Below are positions 43,407 to 51,547 of a stretch of DNA of 64,000 nucleotides, one piece after another. The stretch is from Streptomyces filipinensis. GTDB taxonomy: Bacteria > Actinomycetota > Actinomycetes > Streptomycetales > Streptomycetaceae. Where the stretch lies: assembly GCF_014649495.1 (NCBI RefSeq), contig NZ_BMTD01000003.1:372001-436000 (forward strand), given 5' to 3'. Under the pieces are notes generated by a model. That model was not told the origin of the DNA, did not search any database, and saw nothing but the letters and a program-made list of their open reading frames with translations. The translations under genes were made by a program, and so were the position numbers. Within the stretch, counting starts at the first letter, position 1. Each line of letters begins with the position of its first letter.

Positions 43407-44423
43407 TCAGACCTGCCGCCACGCCTCCAGCGCCAGGCCCGGTTCGTCCTTGCGGCGGGTCAGCAGGAGTTGGCCGGTCGACGGGGACAACGTCGCCGCC
43501 ACGACCCGGTCGTCCTCGTCCGTCGCCAGCGACACCCGTGCGTCCACGGGCAGTTGCGGACCCGACTCGGTCCACCAGGCGCCCGCCGACTCCTGTTCGG
43601 TCGGGTAGGCGGCGAAGGCGACCCGGCCGTCCGCCGAGCGCTGGGCGAGCAGGGTGCAGTCGTGGCCGTCGAGGTCGCAGCGCACCGCCGAGACCGGGCC
43701 GTGGCCGGCCGACGGCAGCAGGGTGACCGGCTTGCCGCCGGGGCGCCAGGCGCACAGGGCGCCGGAGGTGTCGGTGTAGTAGAGGGTGGTGCTGTCGGGC
43801 GAGGTGGCGAGGGCGTGCAGGGTGCCCGGGCGGACCGTGGCCCGCAGGGATTCCGCCGGGACCGGCTCGGCGGCCGGCTCCTCCTGGCGCCAGTACTGGA
43901 TGCCGTCGGGGCCGGCCGCGTACAGCTCGACCCGGCCGGACTCCCCCGTCACCGCCGCGAGCCCGTCCCCTGCCCCGTTGCCCTTCAGGTCCCGCCAGGC
44001 CGCCCAGCCGCCCTTCTCCTTCTGCGTGAGCAGCCGCACCCCGCCCTGGCCGTCGGGCACGAAGACATGGGCGCGGCCCTGGGCGTCGACGGCGACCGCG
44101 GGGGTGCCGGTGCGGTCGCCCTTCGTCAGCGGGTGGCCGATCGGGTGCCAGTCCAGGGCGGAGAGGCGGGGGCGGAAGTGGGTGGAGTGGACCAGGCCCG
44201 ACTCACCCTTGACGGTGGGCCGCCAGGAGACCAGGTGGGCGTAGCCGTCGGCGCCCTGACCGATCGCCAGGACGGGATGCAGCCTCTGGTCGCCGCCGAC
44301 GGTGCGCGGGGCGGTCCAGGGACCGCCGGGCTCGCGCTCCGCCCGGCACCGGACGGCGTCGCCCGACAGCTGGTAGACACTGAGCCGGCCGTCCCGGCCG
44401 CGCAGGAACCAGTCGCCGTTCAC
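43407..44423 (-). CDS. beta-propeller-like protein
   Basis: 338 residues from a GTG. Repeating strand blocks of ~45 residues with Trp, Gly and Asp turns (WFLRGRDGRLSVYQL, AHVFVPDGQGGVRLLTQKEK, GRVELYAAGPDGIQYWRQEE) suggest a five- to seven-bladed propeller of the PLL/fucolectin-like sort. No signal peptide is visible. It follows the NlpC/P60-like gene by 46 bp on the same strand, so it may be the last gene of the Cap-like operon. Function unknown; carbohydrate or protein binding is a guess. Confidence 0.7.
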   Translation of the reverse strand: MNGDWFLRGRDGRLSVYQLSGDAVRCRAEREPGGPWTAPRTVGGDQRLHPVLAIGQGADGYAHLVSWRPTVKGESGLVHSTHFRPRLSALDWHPIGHPLTKGDRTGTPAVAVDAQGRAHVFVPDGQGGVRLLTQKEKGGWAAWRDLKGNGAGDGLAAVTGESGRVELYAAGPDGIQYWRQEEPAAEPVPAESLRATVRPGTLHALATSPDSTTLYYTDTSGALCAWRPGGKPVTLLPSAGHGPVSAVRCDLDGHDCTLLAQRSADGRVAFAAYPTEQESAGAWWTESGPQLPVDARVSLATDEDDRVVAATLSPSTGQLLLTRRKDEPGLALEAWRQV

Positions 44424-44469
44424 CGGTTCACTCTAAGCCGTGGGGCCGGCACGGCCCCCGGCCGCCCGC

Positions 44470-45522
44470 TCACAGCCGCTTCGCGCTGCGGAACAGCTTG
44501 GCGTAGAAGCCGTCGCCGTCGAGGCGCGAGACACCGCCCTGATCGCCGATGGTGGGGCCGTTCTGCTCCTTGCGGCTGGAGATGAAGACCTTGTGGCCCT
44601 CGGTGTCCGGCCCCAGGTAGATCGCGGAGTGGTCCATGTGGTTGGCGGTGCGGTGGTCCATCTTGAAGAACAGCAGGTCGCCGGGCTGCAGTACGTCGAT
44701 GTTCTGCGGCCGCACGTACCAGGGGCTCGGACCCTGGAGCTTGATGATGTCGACGCCCTCCTTGCCGCGGGCCATGCCGTCGGCGGTGCGCGGCAGTCCG
44801 TCGCCGTGCACGTTGTCCGACATCAGCGGGAAGCGGGCGCGGTAGCCGTACACCAGCCGCAGATAGCCGGAGCAGTCGACGGAGCGCAGGCGGTCCTTCT
44901 GCGGGTACACCGTGACCCCGTCCCGGAAGGTGTACGGGATGCCCAGGTAGTCGTAGAAGTCGGTCTGTTCGTAGCGGTCGACGCCGTCGGTCTTCAGGGG
45001 CCCGTAGAAGGCGTGGCCCGCGTACTGGACGCCCTGGTCGTCCTTCTTGACCGGCGCGCCCTGGATGTACTGGAAGGCGAACGCGAAGATGTCGTCCTCC
45101 TCGCTGCCGTAGTACTGCTTGAACCAGTCCTTGAACCACTGCTGCTTCTCGGCGCCCTTGGTCCAGCTCTCCGGCATCAGGCGGACCCAGTCGTCGGTGA
45201 CCACCTTGGTGGTGGTGTTGACCGGTTCGGTGAAGGTCCGCGTCGGACCCTTCAGGGTGGCCGTACGGGCGCCGTCCGTGAAGGTGGCGATGACCGCGCC
45301 CTTGCCGTCGCGCAGCACCGAGCGCGCCGGGTTGCTCAGCCGCTCCCAGGTCTGCTTGCCGGTCGCCTTGCCCGAACCCTGCAGGTTCTCGGTGATCGTC
45401 TGGCCGGCGGGGAGCTTCGCCTGCTCGTCCTTGCGCAGTTCGTAGGTGAAGTAGGCGCTGCCCGCGAGCAGCGCCAGGACCGTCACCGTGTGGACGACGG
45501 GGCGGCCTTTGCGCTTCGGCAT
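44470..45522 (-). CDS. membrane-anchored NlpC/P60-like hydrolase
   Basis: 350 residues. An N-terminal anchor (about 9-26, VVHTVTVLALLAGSAYF) is followed by an unassigned region and a C-terminal papain-like domain: Cys217 in RSVDCSGYLRLVYGY and His298 in HMDHSAIYLG, with LQPGDLLFFK between them. This is the NlpC/P60 pattern of enzymes that cut D-Glu/gamma-glutamyl peptide bonds. Next to a poly-gamma-glutamate-like synthetase it might trim or release the polymer, or open peptidoglycan for its export. It starts 37 bp after capC. Confidence 0.82.
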   Translation of the reverse strand: MPKRKGRPVVHTVTVLALLAGSAYFTYELRKDEQAKLPAGQTITENLQGSGKATGKQTWERLSNPARSVLRDGKGAVIATFTDGARTATLKGPTRTFTEPVNTTTKVVTDDWVRLMPESWTKGAEKQQWFKDWFKQYYGSEEDDIFAFAFQYIQGAPVKKDDQGVQYAGHAFYGPLKTDGVDRYEQTDFYDYLGIPYTFRDGVTVYPQKDRLRSVDCSGYLRLVYGYRARFPLMSDNVHGDGLPRTADGMARGKEGVDIIKLQGPSPWYVRPQNIDVLQPGDLLFFKMDHRTANHMDHSAIYLGPDTEGHKVFISSRKEQNGPTIGDQGGVSRLDGDGFYAKLFRSAKRL

Positions 45523-45559
45523 GGTTGGGGGCTCCAGGAGTACGTCGGGTTCGGGCGGT

Positions 45560-46042
45560 TCAGGCGGTCGGCATGGCGCCGAGGAGGATGCCGGCGGTCA
45601 GCACCACATAGGTGGCGAGCGAGACGGAGGCGACGGACAGCAGGGTCGCGCCCTTGGGCTGGCGGACCAGCTGGTAGCCGATCAGGCCGGGCACGATGAA
45701 GCCGAGCGTCTGGTTCGCGTACAGCAGCGGGAACTCCATCTGCAGCACGATGATCACGGTGGCCTGGATGAGCACGCCGCTGAGCACGACCGCCGCGAAG
45801 AGCCGCTTGCCGTACAGGATCACGAACTTCTGCATGAGCAGGGTGGCGAGGTACGTCAGCACGGTCACGCCGACCACCAGCGCGGCCCGCTGGAGGTCCT
45901 CGATGAGGGTGAGCGCGAGCCAGCCCGGGGTGATCATGCCGCCCGGCGACAGGTTGGTCGTCAGGTAGCACATGAGCGAGAACATCAGCCCCAGGCCGAT
46001 GCCGATCGCGGCGATCTCGGGGGTGAGGACGGAGGGGATCAA
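45560..46042 (-). CDS. capC: poly-gamma-glutamate biosynthesis protein CapC/PgsC-like
   Basis: 160 residues with about five membrane segments, the normal CapC size. The first part, TPEIAAIGIGLGLMFSLMCY followed by SPGGMITPGWLALTL, is the conserved CapC/PgsC region. It is the membrane partner of the CapB ligase. Start is TTG at 46042, overlapping the capB stop (TTGA), so it is made only with CapB. The longer frame upstream is antigenic noise from the capB reading frame. Confidence 0.88.
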   Translation of the reverse strand: MIPSVLTPEIAAIGIGLGLMFSLMCYLTTNLSPGGMITPGWLALTLIEDLQRAALVVGVTVLTYLATLLMQKFVILYGKRLFAAVVLSGVLIQATVIIVLQMEFPLLYANQTLGFIVPGLIGYQLVRQPKGATLLSVASVSLATYVVLTAGILLGAMPTA

Positions 46043-47643
46043 CGCTGTTCTCCTGGGCTGTGCCACTGCTGGCTGTCGTCGGCGGAATGCTGGGGCTGGA
46101 TACGGGGTTCGAACAGCCCGCGGGGCTGGGCCGCATCGGCCGGGGGCAGGGCGGGCCGGCCGCCCTGGTCCGGCTGGGGACCGGTCCAGGTGCCGTGCGA
46201 CTGTGCCTGCTGGTCTCCGGACTGGTGCACCGGCTGCTGGTGCGGGTAGTCGTGCGCGCTGTCGCGCTGCACCGGGATCTGGGGGACGGACGGCTGCTGG
46301 TGCTGCGCGTAGCGCGACTCGTACGCCTCCGAGTAGTGCTGGTACGGGTCGATGCGGGGTGCGTACAGCTGCATGGTCTCGCTGGGGTCGGCCGCGGCGG
46401 GCGTGGCCTCGGCGCGGCCGGCCGGGGTCGCGGGCGCGGTGGCCACCGGTTCGTCGGCGCTCTCGTCCGGCGGCAGTTCGGCGAGATGCTCCAGCAGGAT
46501 CTCGCCCTGGCCGTGGATGTTGCCGATCGCGACCATCGACGAGTCCTGGCCGAGCATGTCCAGCATCTTGCCCATGAACTCCTCGGCGTCGCGCTTGTCG
46601 CCACCGAGGTCGACGGCGCGCGAGCGGAACTCGGCGGGGATGGCGTCGATGGCGGACTTGGCCGGGTGGCCGATGACGAAGACGCGCTCGGGGTCGAGGT
46701 CGGGGATGATCTCGCCCATCTGCCCGTTGCGTTCGACACGGTCGGGGCGGCAGTTGATGACCACGTTGAGCGGGCGGTGGATGGCGCCGAGGTCGAGCAG
46801 CTGGTTGATGTTCATCAGCGTCGACTCGGGGTCGTTGGCCGCGAAGACGTTGGCGAAGCGCAGCTTCTTGCCCTCGGGCGTCTGGTAGCGCTCGACGGAG
46901 AGGACACCGGGGTCCGGCGGGGCGTCGTACATGCCCTGCAGGGCCGTCTCGCGGTCGACGCCGAGGAGTTCGGCGACGGTGAGGGCGATGGCCACGTTCT
47001 CCTTGAAGGTGAACCAGCTGAAGCCGCGCAGCTCCTCGTCGGTGACGGTCTCCGGGTCGGCGTAGATCAGCTTGCAGTTCCGGGCGTCCGCCTCCTCCTG
47101 GAGGATGTGGAAGCGGTCCTTCTCGGCGGTGACGCAGATGCCGTCCTCGGGCATCGAGCGGCACAGCGAGCGAGCGACGTCGTCCAGCGTGGGGCCCATC
47201 TCGGCGAGGTGGTCCTCACGGACGTTGCACAGCACGCCGATGGTGGAGCGGATCAGCTTGGACTGGTTGATCTCCTGCAGGGCCGGCATGACGGCCATGC
47301 ACTCGATGACCAGCGCGTCCGGCTTGTACGCGGCGGCCCGGCGCACGATGCCGATCTGCTCGACCACGTTGGCGATGCCGAACTTGCGGTAGACCGGCTC
47401 CTCGGTGGCGTCCGGGTGGATGAAGCGGGCCGCGGTGCCGGTGGTCTTGGCGACGGTGACCAGGTCGCCGCCGCGCAGGGCACCCGCGCACAGCCGGGTG
47501 ATGGAGGACTTGCCGCGGATGCCGTTGACCAGGACCCGGGTGGGTATGTGGTCCAGGTTGTCGAAGTGCCGCCGCTGCTCCACGATGCCCGCGGCGAGCA
47601 GGATCGCACAGCAGACCAGCAGCACGGTGTAGAGGAAGAGCAC
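46039..47643 (-). CDS. capB: poly-gamma-glutamate synthetase CapB/PgsB-like
   Basis: 534 residues from a GTG. An N-terminal membrane helix (1-20) precedes the Mur-ligase-like core: P-loop variant NGIRGKSSITR (40-50), TTGTAARFIHPDATEEP and CNVREDHLAEMGPTLDD, all conserved in CapB/PgsB. The core ends near residue 400. A further ~130 residues rich in Gln, His, Pro and Tyr have no counterpart in Bacillus CapB (about 390-460 residues). Such enzymes join amino acids by gamma-amide bonds using ATP. The gene starts 6 bp after the sensor-like gene. Confidence 0.9.
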   Translation of the reverse strand: MLFLYTVLLVCCAILLAAGIVEQRRHFDNLDHIPTRVLVNGIRGKSSITRLCAGALRGGDLVTVAKTTGTAARFIHPDATEEPVYRKFGIANVVEQIGIVRRAAAYKPDALVIECMAVMPALQEINQSKLIRSTIGVLCNVREDHLAEMGPTLDDVARSLCRSMPEDGICVTAEKDRFHILQEEADARNCKLIYADPETVTDEELRGFSWFTFKENVAIALTVAELLGVDRETALQGMYDAPPDPGVLSVERYQTPEGKKLRFANVFAANDPESTLMNINQLLDLGAIHRPLNVVINCRPDRVERNGQMGEIIPDLDPERVFVIGHPAKSAIDAIPAEFRSRAVDLGGDKRDAEEFMGKMLDMLGQDSSMVAIGNIHGQGEILLEHLAELPPDESADEPVATAPATPAGRAEATPAAADPSETMQLYAPRIDPYQHYSEAYESRYAQHQQPSVPQIPVQRDSAHDYPHQQPVHQSGDQQAQSHGTWTGPQPDQGGRPALPPADAAQPRGLFEPRIQPQHSADDSQQWHSPGEQR

Positions 47644-47649
47644 GGGTGA

Positions 47650-50109
47650 TCAGTTCCTTGTGTACTGCTGGGGCGGGTACTGCTGCGGCGGGTACGGCTG
47701 GGGCGTGGCCTCATGGGGCGGGTCCTCGCGCGGGCCGTACTGCTCGGGCAGGTGCTGCCGGGACGTGGGCTGCTCGGGCGGGTCCTGCCGCCGCTCGGAC
47801 TGCTGCGGCGTGGGCTGCTGCCGGGCGGCCGGCGGGGGCGGGGTGCGGCGGGGCTGCTGCCGGCGCTGGTCCTGCAGTTGCTGCCGGACGAGTTCCAGCG
47901 AGCGGGTGACGGCGCCCACCTCGTCGTGGTGCTGCGGGAAGAGCACGGTCTTGCGGTCGCCTCCGGCCAGCGCCTCGGCCCGGTCGGCCAGGGTGCTCAG
48001 CGGCCGGGCGACCACGATGTGCAGCCAGCCCAGGCAGGCGACGGCCGCGGCGGCGCCGAGCAGACCGGCGAGGACGGTGCGGTTCTGGGCGTCGTACTCG
48101 GGGATGGCGAGCCGGTCCACGGGCTGCCAGCTGACCACGCTCCAGTGCAGCGCCTCGGCCGAGCCGCTGCCGGAGAACGGCGCGGCGGCGGCGATCCGCG
48201 CGCCGTTCTCGCGGTAGAGCACGCCGCTCGGCTGTGGCTTCTTGCCCAGCTGCTGGGCGCTGGCCGCGACGAGGTCCTTCAGGTGGTCGTCGGGCAGCGA
48301 CTGGAAGGCGAGGAAGCCGGTGTTGCCGGCGATGATCTTGTTCTGGTCGTCCACGAGCCGGACCACGCCGAGCCCCGGCCGGGTCAGCAGCGCGTTGAAG
48401 AACTCGACGCGGAACTCGCCGACCAGGTGGGCTCCGCCCCGGCCGGGTATCTCGGCGGCGGCGACGACCACGGGCTCCTTGCCGCCGCGGCCCAGCAGCC
48501 GGATGGGCTTGCCGGAGTTCCGGTCGGACTCGTCCACCTGGGGCTTCTTGCCCTCGCGGGCCTGGACCTCACCGTGGGAGTCGACGACGTAGAGGGAGCG
48601 GTAGCGCTTGTTCTCGTTGTACGTGTGCTCCAGCACCGTCTCCATGGCCTCGGGCGAGGTCTTGTCGCCGATCAGGGAGGCCACGGACTGCAGGTCGGCG
48701 TCGCCCTCGTTCAGCGCGCGGCGCACCCGGTCGCTGAGCGTGTCGGTGCGTTCGCGCTGGTCGTTGACGAGCTGCCGGGGGACGTCGGCCGTGTTGTCCG
48801 CGCGGTTGAACAGCAGCATCAGCGGTGCGGACCAGGCCAGCAGCAGCACCGCGCAGATCGCGAGGAGGGCAGGTGTGCCCACCCGGCGCAGCCCGCGCGG
48901 GCGTTCGGCCGAGCCGGTGGCCTCGGCGCTCTCACCGAGCAGCTGGCGGCGCAGCCGTTCCAGGGCACCGCCGATGCGGCGCGCCTCGCCGTAGCCGGGG
49001 ACGGTCACCGGCCGGGTCAGGTCGCCGCGGGTGAGCCGGCGGGACTCCAGGAACAGCCGGATGAGCGGGCGCTGGACGGTACCCAGCAGCACCGCCACGG
49101 CCAGGGCGCCGACGACGAGCAGCGCGCCGGCCGCCAGCACTCCGAACACCGGGGAGCCGGCCGGGGCGGCCTCCTCGGTCACCTTGACCATGGCGACCAC
49201 GGACAGGCCGAGCCCGGAGGCGGTGGTGCCCTCGCCGGGCTGGGCCGCGGCGAGCGTGGCGTATCCGGCGACGGACCGGTCGCCGAGCAGCTTGCCGCCG
49301 AGCAGGCTGCCGCTGACGCCCTGGTAGCCGCCGCTGCCGGGTTCCTTGCTGCTGCGCGGGTCCTGCTGCGCCCGGTGGGAGGCCCGCTCGGCGAAGTCCT
49401 TCAGCTGCTTGCGGGAGGTCTGCAGGTCCTTGCGGTCGATGCTGTTGCGCGCCGACGCGGGGTCGGCGATGCCGTCGCTGCTGAGGATCGCGCCGCCCGC
49501 GTCGACCACGGCGATGGAGCGGAACTGGCCGAGGCTGATGCCGGGGAACTTCAGGTTCCTGGAGGCCACGAGCAGCAGCTGCGACTTGCCCGGCCAGGTC
49601 AGCAGGCCGAAGGAGAGCAGCCGCACCTCGCCGTTCTTCAGCCGGACCATGCGCGGGGCCAGTCCGTCCTCGCCGCTGAGGCTGGAGAGGTCCACATCGG
49701 TCAGCGGCACCGTCTCACCGCGGGCCGCGACCAGCTTGCCGGAGCGGATCTCGACGACGGCGGTGCCCATCCACTTCTGGTAGGTGCTGCCGAGCTTGTC
49801 GAGGACGGCGTCGCCGGAGACCGGCTGCCCGGCGCTGAACAGCGCGGCGGAGCGGGTGACGTCGGTGACGGACTCGTCGATGGAGGCGCGCAGCGCGACC
49901 GCGCCGTCCTCGGCGAAGTGCTGCTGGGACGTCAGCACCGCCTTCGGCACTCCGGCGTCGTCGACGCGGCCCAGCACCAGCGCGGTGATGGCGGCGAGCG
50001 TCAGCAGGAGTGCCGAGAGAACCGCGATCGGCGGGCGGATGCCTCCGATCAGCGACATGTCGGCTCGGCGGCGGGCTCGGTGCTGCCGCGCCGGGGGCGA
50101 TGACGCCAC
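47650..50109 (-). CDS. two-HAMP sensor-like membrane protein without kinase
   Basis: 819 residues from a GTG with GAGAGGA upstream. Layout: membrane segment ~25-46, extracytoplasmic region ~47-325, membrane ~326-350, HAMP (RPLIRLFLESRRLTRGDLTR), membrane ~420-442, second extracytoplasmic region with a dCache/PAS-like pattern (YRSLYVVDSHGEVQAREG, GLGVVRLVDDQNKIIAG), membrane ~685-708, second HAMP (ARPLSTLADRAEALAGGDRK) and a Gln/Pro-rich tail (745-819). There is no histidine kinase, methyl-accepting, GGDEF or phosphatase domain. It is the first gene of the Cap-like operon and may sense the polymer or envelope state by contact with CapB, which has a similar tail. Confidence 0.82.
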   Translation of the reverse strand: MASSPPARQHRARRRADMSLIGGIRPPIAVLSALLLTLAAITALVLGRVDDAGVPKAVLTSQQHFAEDGAVALRASIDESVTDVTRSAALFSAGQPVSGDAVLDKLGSTYQKWMGTAVVEIRSGKLVAARGETVPLTDVDLSSLSGEDGLAPRMVRLKNGEVRLLSFGLLTWPGKSQLLLVASRNLKFPGISLGQFRSIAVVDAGGAILSSDGIADPASARNSIDRKDLQTSRKQLKDFAERASHRAQQDPRSSKEPGSGGYQGVSGSLLGGKLLGDRSVAGYATLAAAQPGEGTTASGLGLSVVAMVKVTEEAAPAGSPVFGVLAAGALLVVGALAVAVLLGTVQRPLIRLFLESRRLTRGDLTRPVTVPGYGEARRIGGALERLRRQLLGESAEATGSAERPRGLRRVGTPALLAICAVLLLAWSAPLMLLFNRADNTADVPRQLVNDQRERTDTLSDRVRRALNEGDADLQSVASLIGDKTSPEAMETVLEHTYNENKRYRSLYVVDSHGEVQAREGKKPQVDESDRNSGKPIRLLGRGGKEPVVVAAAEIPGRGGAHLVGEFRVEFFNALLTRPGLGVVRLVDDQNKIIAGNTGFLAFQSLPDDHLKDLVAASAQQLGKKPQPSGVLYRENGARIAAAAPFSGSGSAEALHWSVVSWQPVDRLAIPEYDAQNRTVLAGLLGAAAAVACLGWLHIVVARPLSTLADRAEALAGGDRKTVLFPQHHDEVGAVTRSLELVRQQLQDQRRQQPRRTPPPPAARQQPTPQQSERRQDPPEQPTSRQHLPEQYGPREDPPHEATPQPYPPQQYPPQQYTRN

Positions 50110-50312
50110 AGAACGGGTCCTCTCAGGAAATACGGTCCGGGCACGTGAATGTAAGACCGCGCCCGGAAAGCTCAGACATGTAAGGGACGGGTTAAGTTGC
50201 AGTAAGTCGGACGTGATCTAGGCAACATTGCGCAACCGCAGGTCAAGAACGGACATATGGACTTCCAGTACGGAACCCGTTCGAGCCTTGTTCACATCCT
50301 GTCCAGGTTCTG

Positions 50313-51527
50313 CTACGGCAGCGGGTTCAGCGGCTTCAGTCCGTCCGCGCCCGCGCCACGGTTCAGCAGGGTGCCCTCGGTGCGCTCGAAGGCGAGCCGC
50401 AGCCGGGCCTTCTGGGCGTCCGTGAGGCCGTGGTCGTCGCGCAGCGCGGCCGGCACGTCCAGCAGGCGGTAGTCCCGCACGTCGTCGTCGGAGTAGGCGG
50501 CGGTGCCGCCGTCCCGGACGTTCTCGGCGTCCGGCGGGATCGTCAGCAGCGTCGGCTCGAAGCGCGGCTGGACGTCCCACTGGCCCTTGCCGCGCTCGGT
50601 GAAGGTGAACCAGGCGACCACGCCCTCCTCGGTCAGACCCGTCGGCACCTCGTGCCGGGCGATCTGGTTGCCGAGGCCGTAGCTGATCCAGGTGCCGTCG
50701 ACCTTCTCCATCGGCTCCACGACGTGCGCGTGGTGGCCGATGACCAGGTTGATGCCGGTGTTCCGGGCGATCTTCCGGGCGAAGGATATCTGCCCGGCGG
50801 ACGGCTCCGGATGATGCTCGCGGCCCCAGTGCAGGGAGAGGATCACCACGTCGGCGCCGGCCTTGCGGGCCCGCTGCTCGGCGGCCTTGATCCGGCCCAG
50901 GTCCTGCTCGTTGGCCAGCCACGGCTTGTCCTTCGGCAGCGTGTGCGGCTCGTTGAAGCCGTAGGCGAAGGATATCTGCGCGACCTTGACGCCCTTGACG
51001 TTCATGACCAGCGGGGTGAGCGCCTCCTTCTGGGTCCGGAAGGAGCCGGTGTGCTTCAGCCCGGCGGCGTCCAGCGCGTCCAGGGTGCGCTTCACGCCCT
51101 CGTAGCCGTGGTCGAGGGTGTGGTTGGAGGCGGTGGAGCAGGTGTCGTAGCCGATGTCCTTGATCGTCTTCGCCTGCTGCGGCGGCACCTGGAAGTCCGG
51201 GAAGCCCTCGAACGGGCCCTTCGCCGGGCCCATCACCGGCTCGAAGTGGCAGATCGCCAGGTCCGCCTTGCTGATCAGCGGCTTGATGCCGGCCATCATC
51301 GGCCCGAAGTCCAGCCCGTCCACACCCTTGCCGGTGCGCTTGGCGTCCTTGCGCGCCTGGTCGACCAGCTCGGGGTGCATCAGGATGTCCCCGGCGGCGG
51401 CGACGGTGAAGCTGCGCCCGCCGCTGGGGGCACCGTCGTCCGACAGGAGACCGCAGCCGGAGGTGGCGGCGAGGAGAGCGAGCGGGGTCAGCAGGGACAG
51501 CAGGGTCCGGCTACGGCGTCTGTTCAC
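50313..51527 (-). CDS. capA: CapA/PgsA-like metallophosphatase-fold lipoprotein
   Basis: 404 residues from GTG 51527. Signal peptide with three arginines and a lipobox-like ATSG-C (Cys25). The CapA fold shows VAAAGDILMHPEL, CHFEPVMGPAKGPFEGFPDF, STASNHTLDHGYEGV, LSLHWGREHHPEPSAGQ and VIGHHAHVVEPMEKVDG, the metal-binding motifs of poly-gamma-glutamate export proteins. It has its own promoter region and lies just upstream of the operon with capB and capC. The frame is open back to 51566, but that part overlaps the divergent gene. Acts on the outer face of the membrane. Confidence 0.9.
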   Translation of the reverse strand: MNRRRSRTLLSLLTPLALLAATSGCGLLSDDGAPSGGRSFTVAAAGDILMHPELVDQARKDAKRTGKGVDGLDFGPMMAGIKPLISKADLAICHFEPVMGPAKGPFEGFPDFQVPPQQAKTIKDIGYDTCSTASNHTLDHGYEGVKRTLDALDAAGLKHTGSFRTQKEALTPLVMNVKGVKVAQISFAYGFNEPHTLPKDKPWLANEQDLGRIKAAEQRARKAGADVVILSLHWGREHHPEPSAGQISFARKIARNTGINLVIGHHAHVVEPMEKVDGTWISYGLGNQIARHEVPTGLTEEGVVAWFTFTERGKGQWDVQPRFEPTLLTIPPDAENVRDGGTAAYSDDDVRDYRLLDVPAALRDDHGLTDAQKARLRLAFERTEGTLLNRGAGADGLKPLNPLP

Positions 51528-51539
51528 CAAGATATCTTG
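51528..51539. promoter_or_regulatory. 12-bp palindrome shared by divergent capA and the gene at 51548
   Basis: CAAGATATCTTG is a perfect 12-bp palindrome filling most of the 20 bp between the two start codons. TATCTT on the plus strand and TATCAA on the minus strand are placed as -10 elements nine to ten bases from each start. Neither gene has a ribosome site, so both may be leaderless and controlled through this one site. Confidence 0.5.
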
Positions 51540-51547
51540 ATACAACC

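Noticed and set aside
41041..43755. 904-codon open frame on the minus strand
   Set aside because: Antisense to fadB and spanning the strong fadB terminator; no recognisable domain.
47713..50103. 796-codon open frame on the plus strand
   Set aside because: Antisense to the two-HAMP protein gene; composition Gly/Arg/Val/Leu shadow, no start signal.
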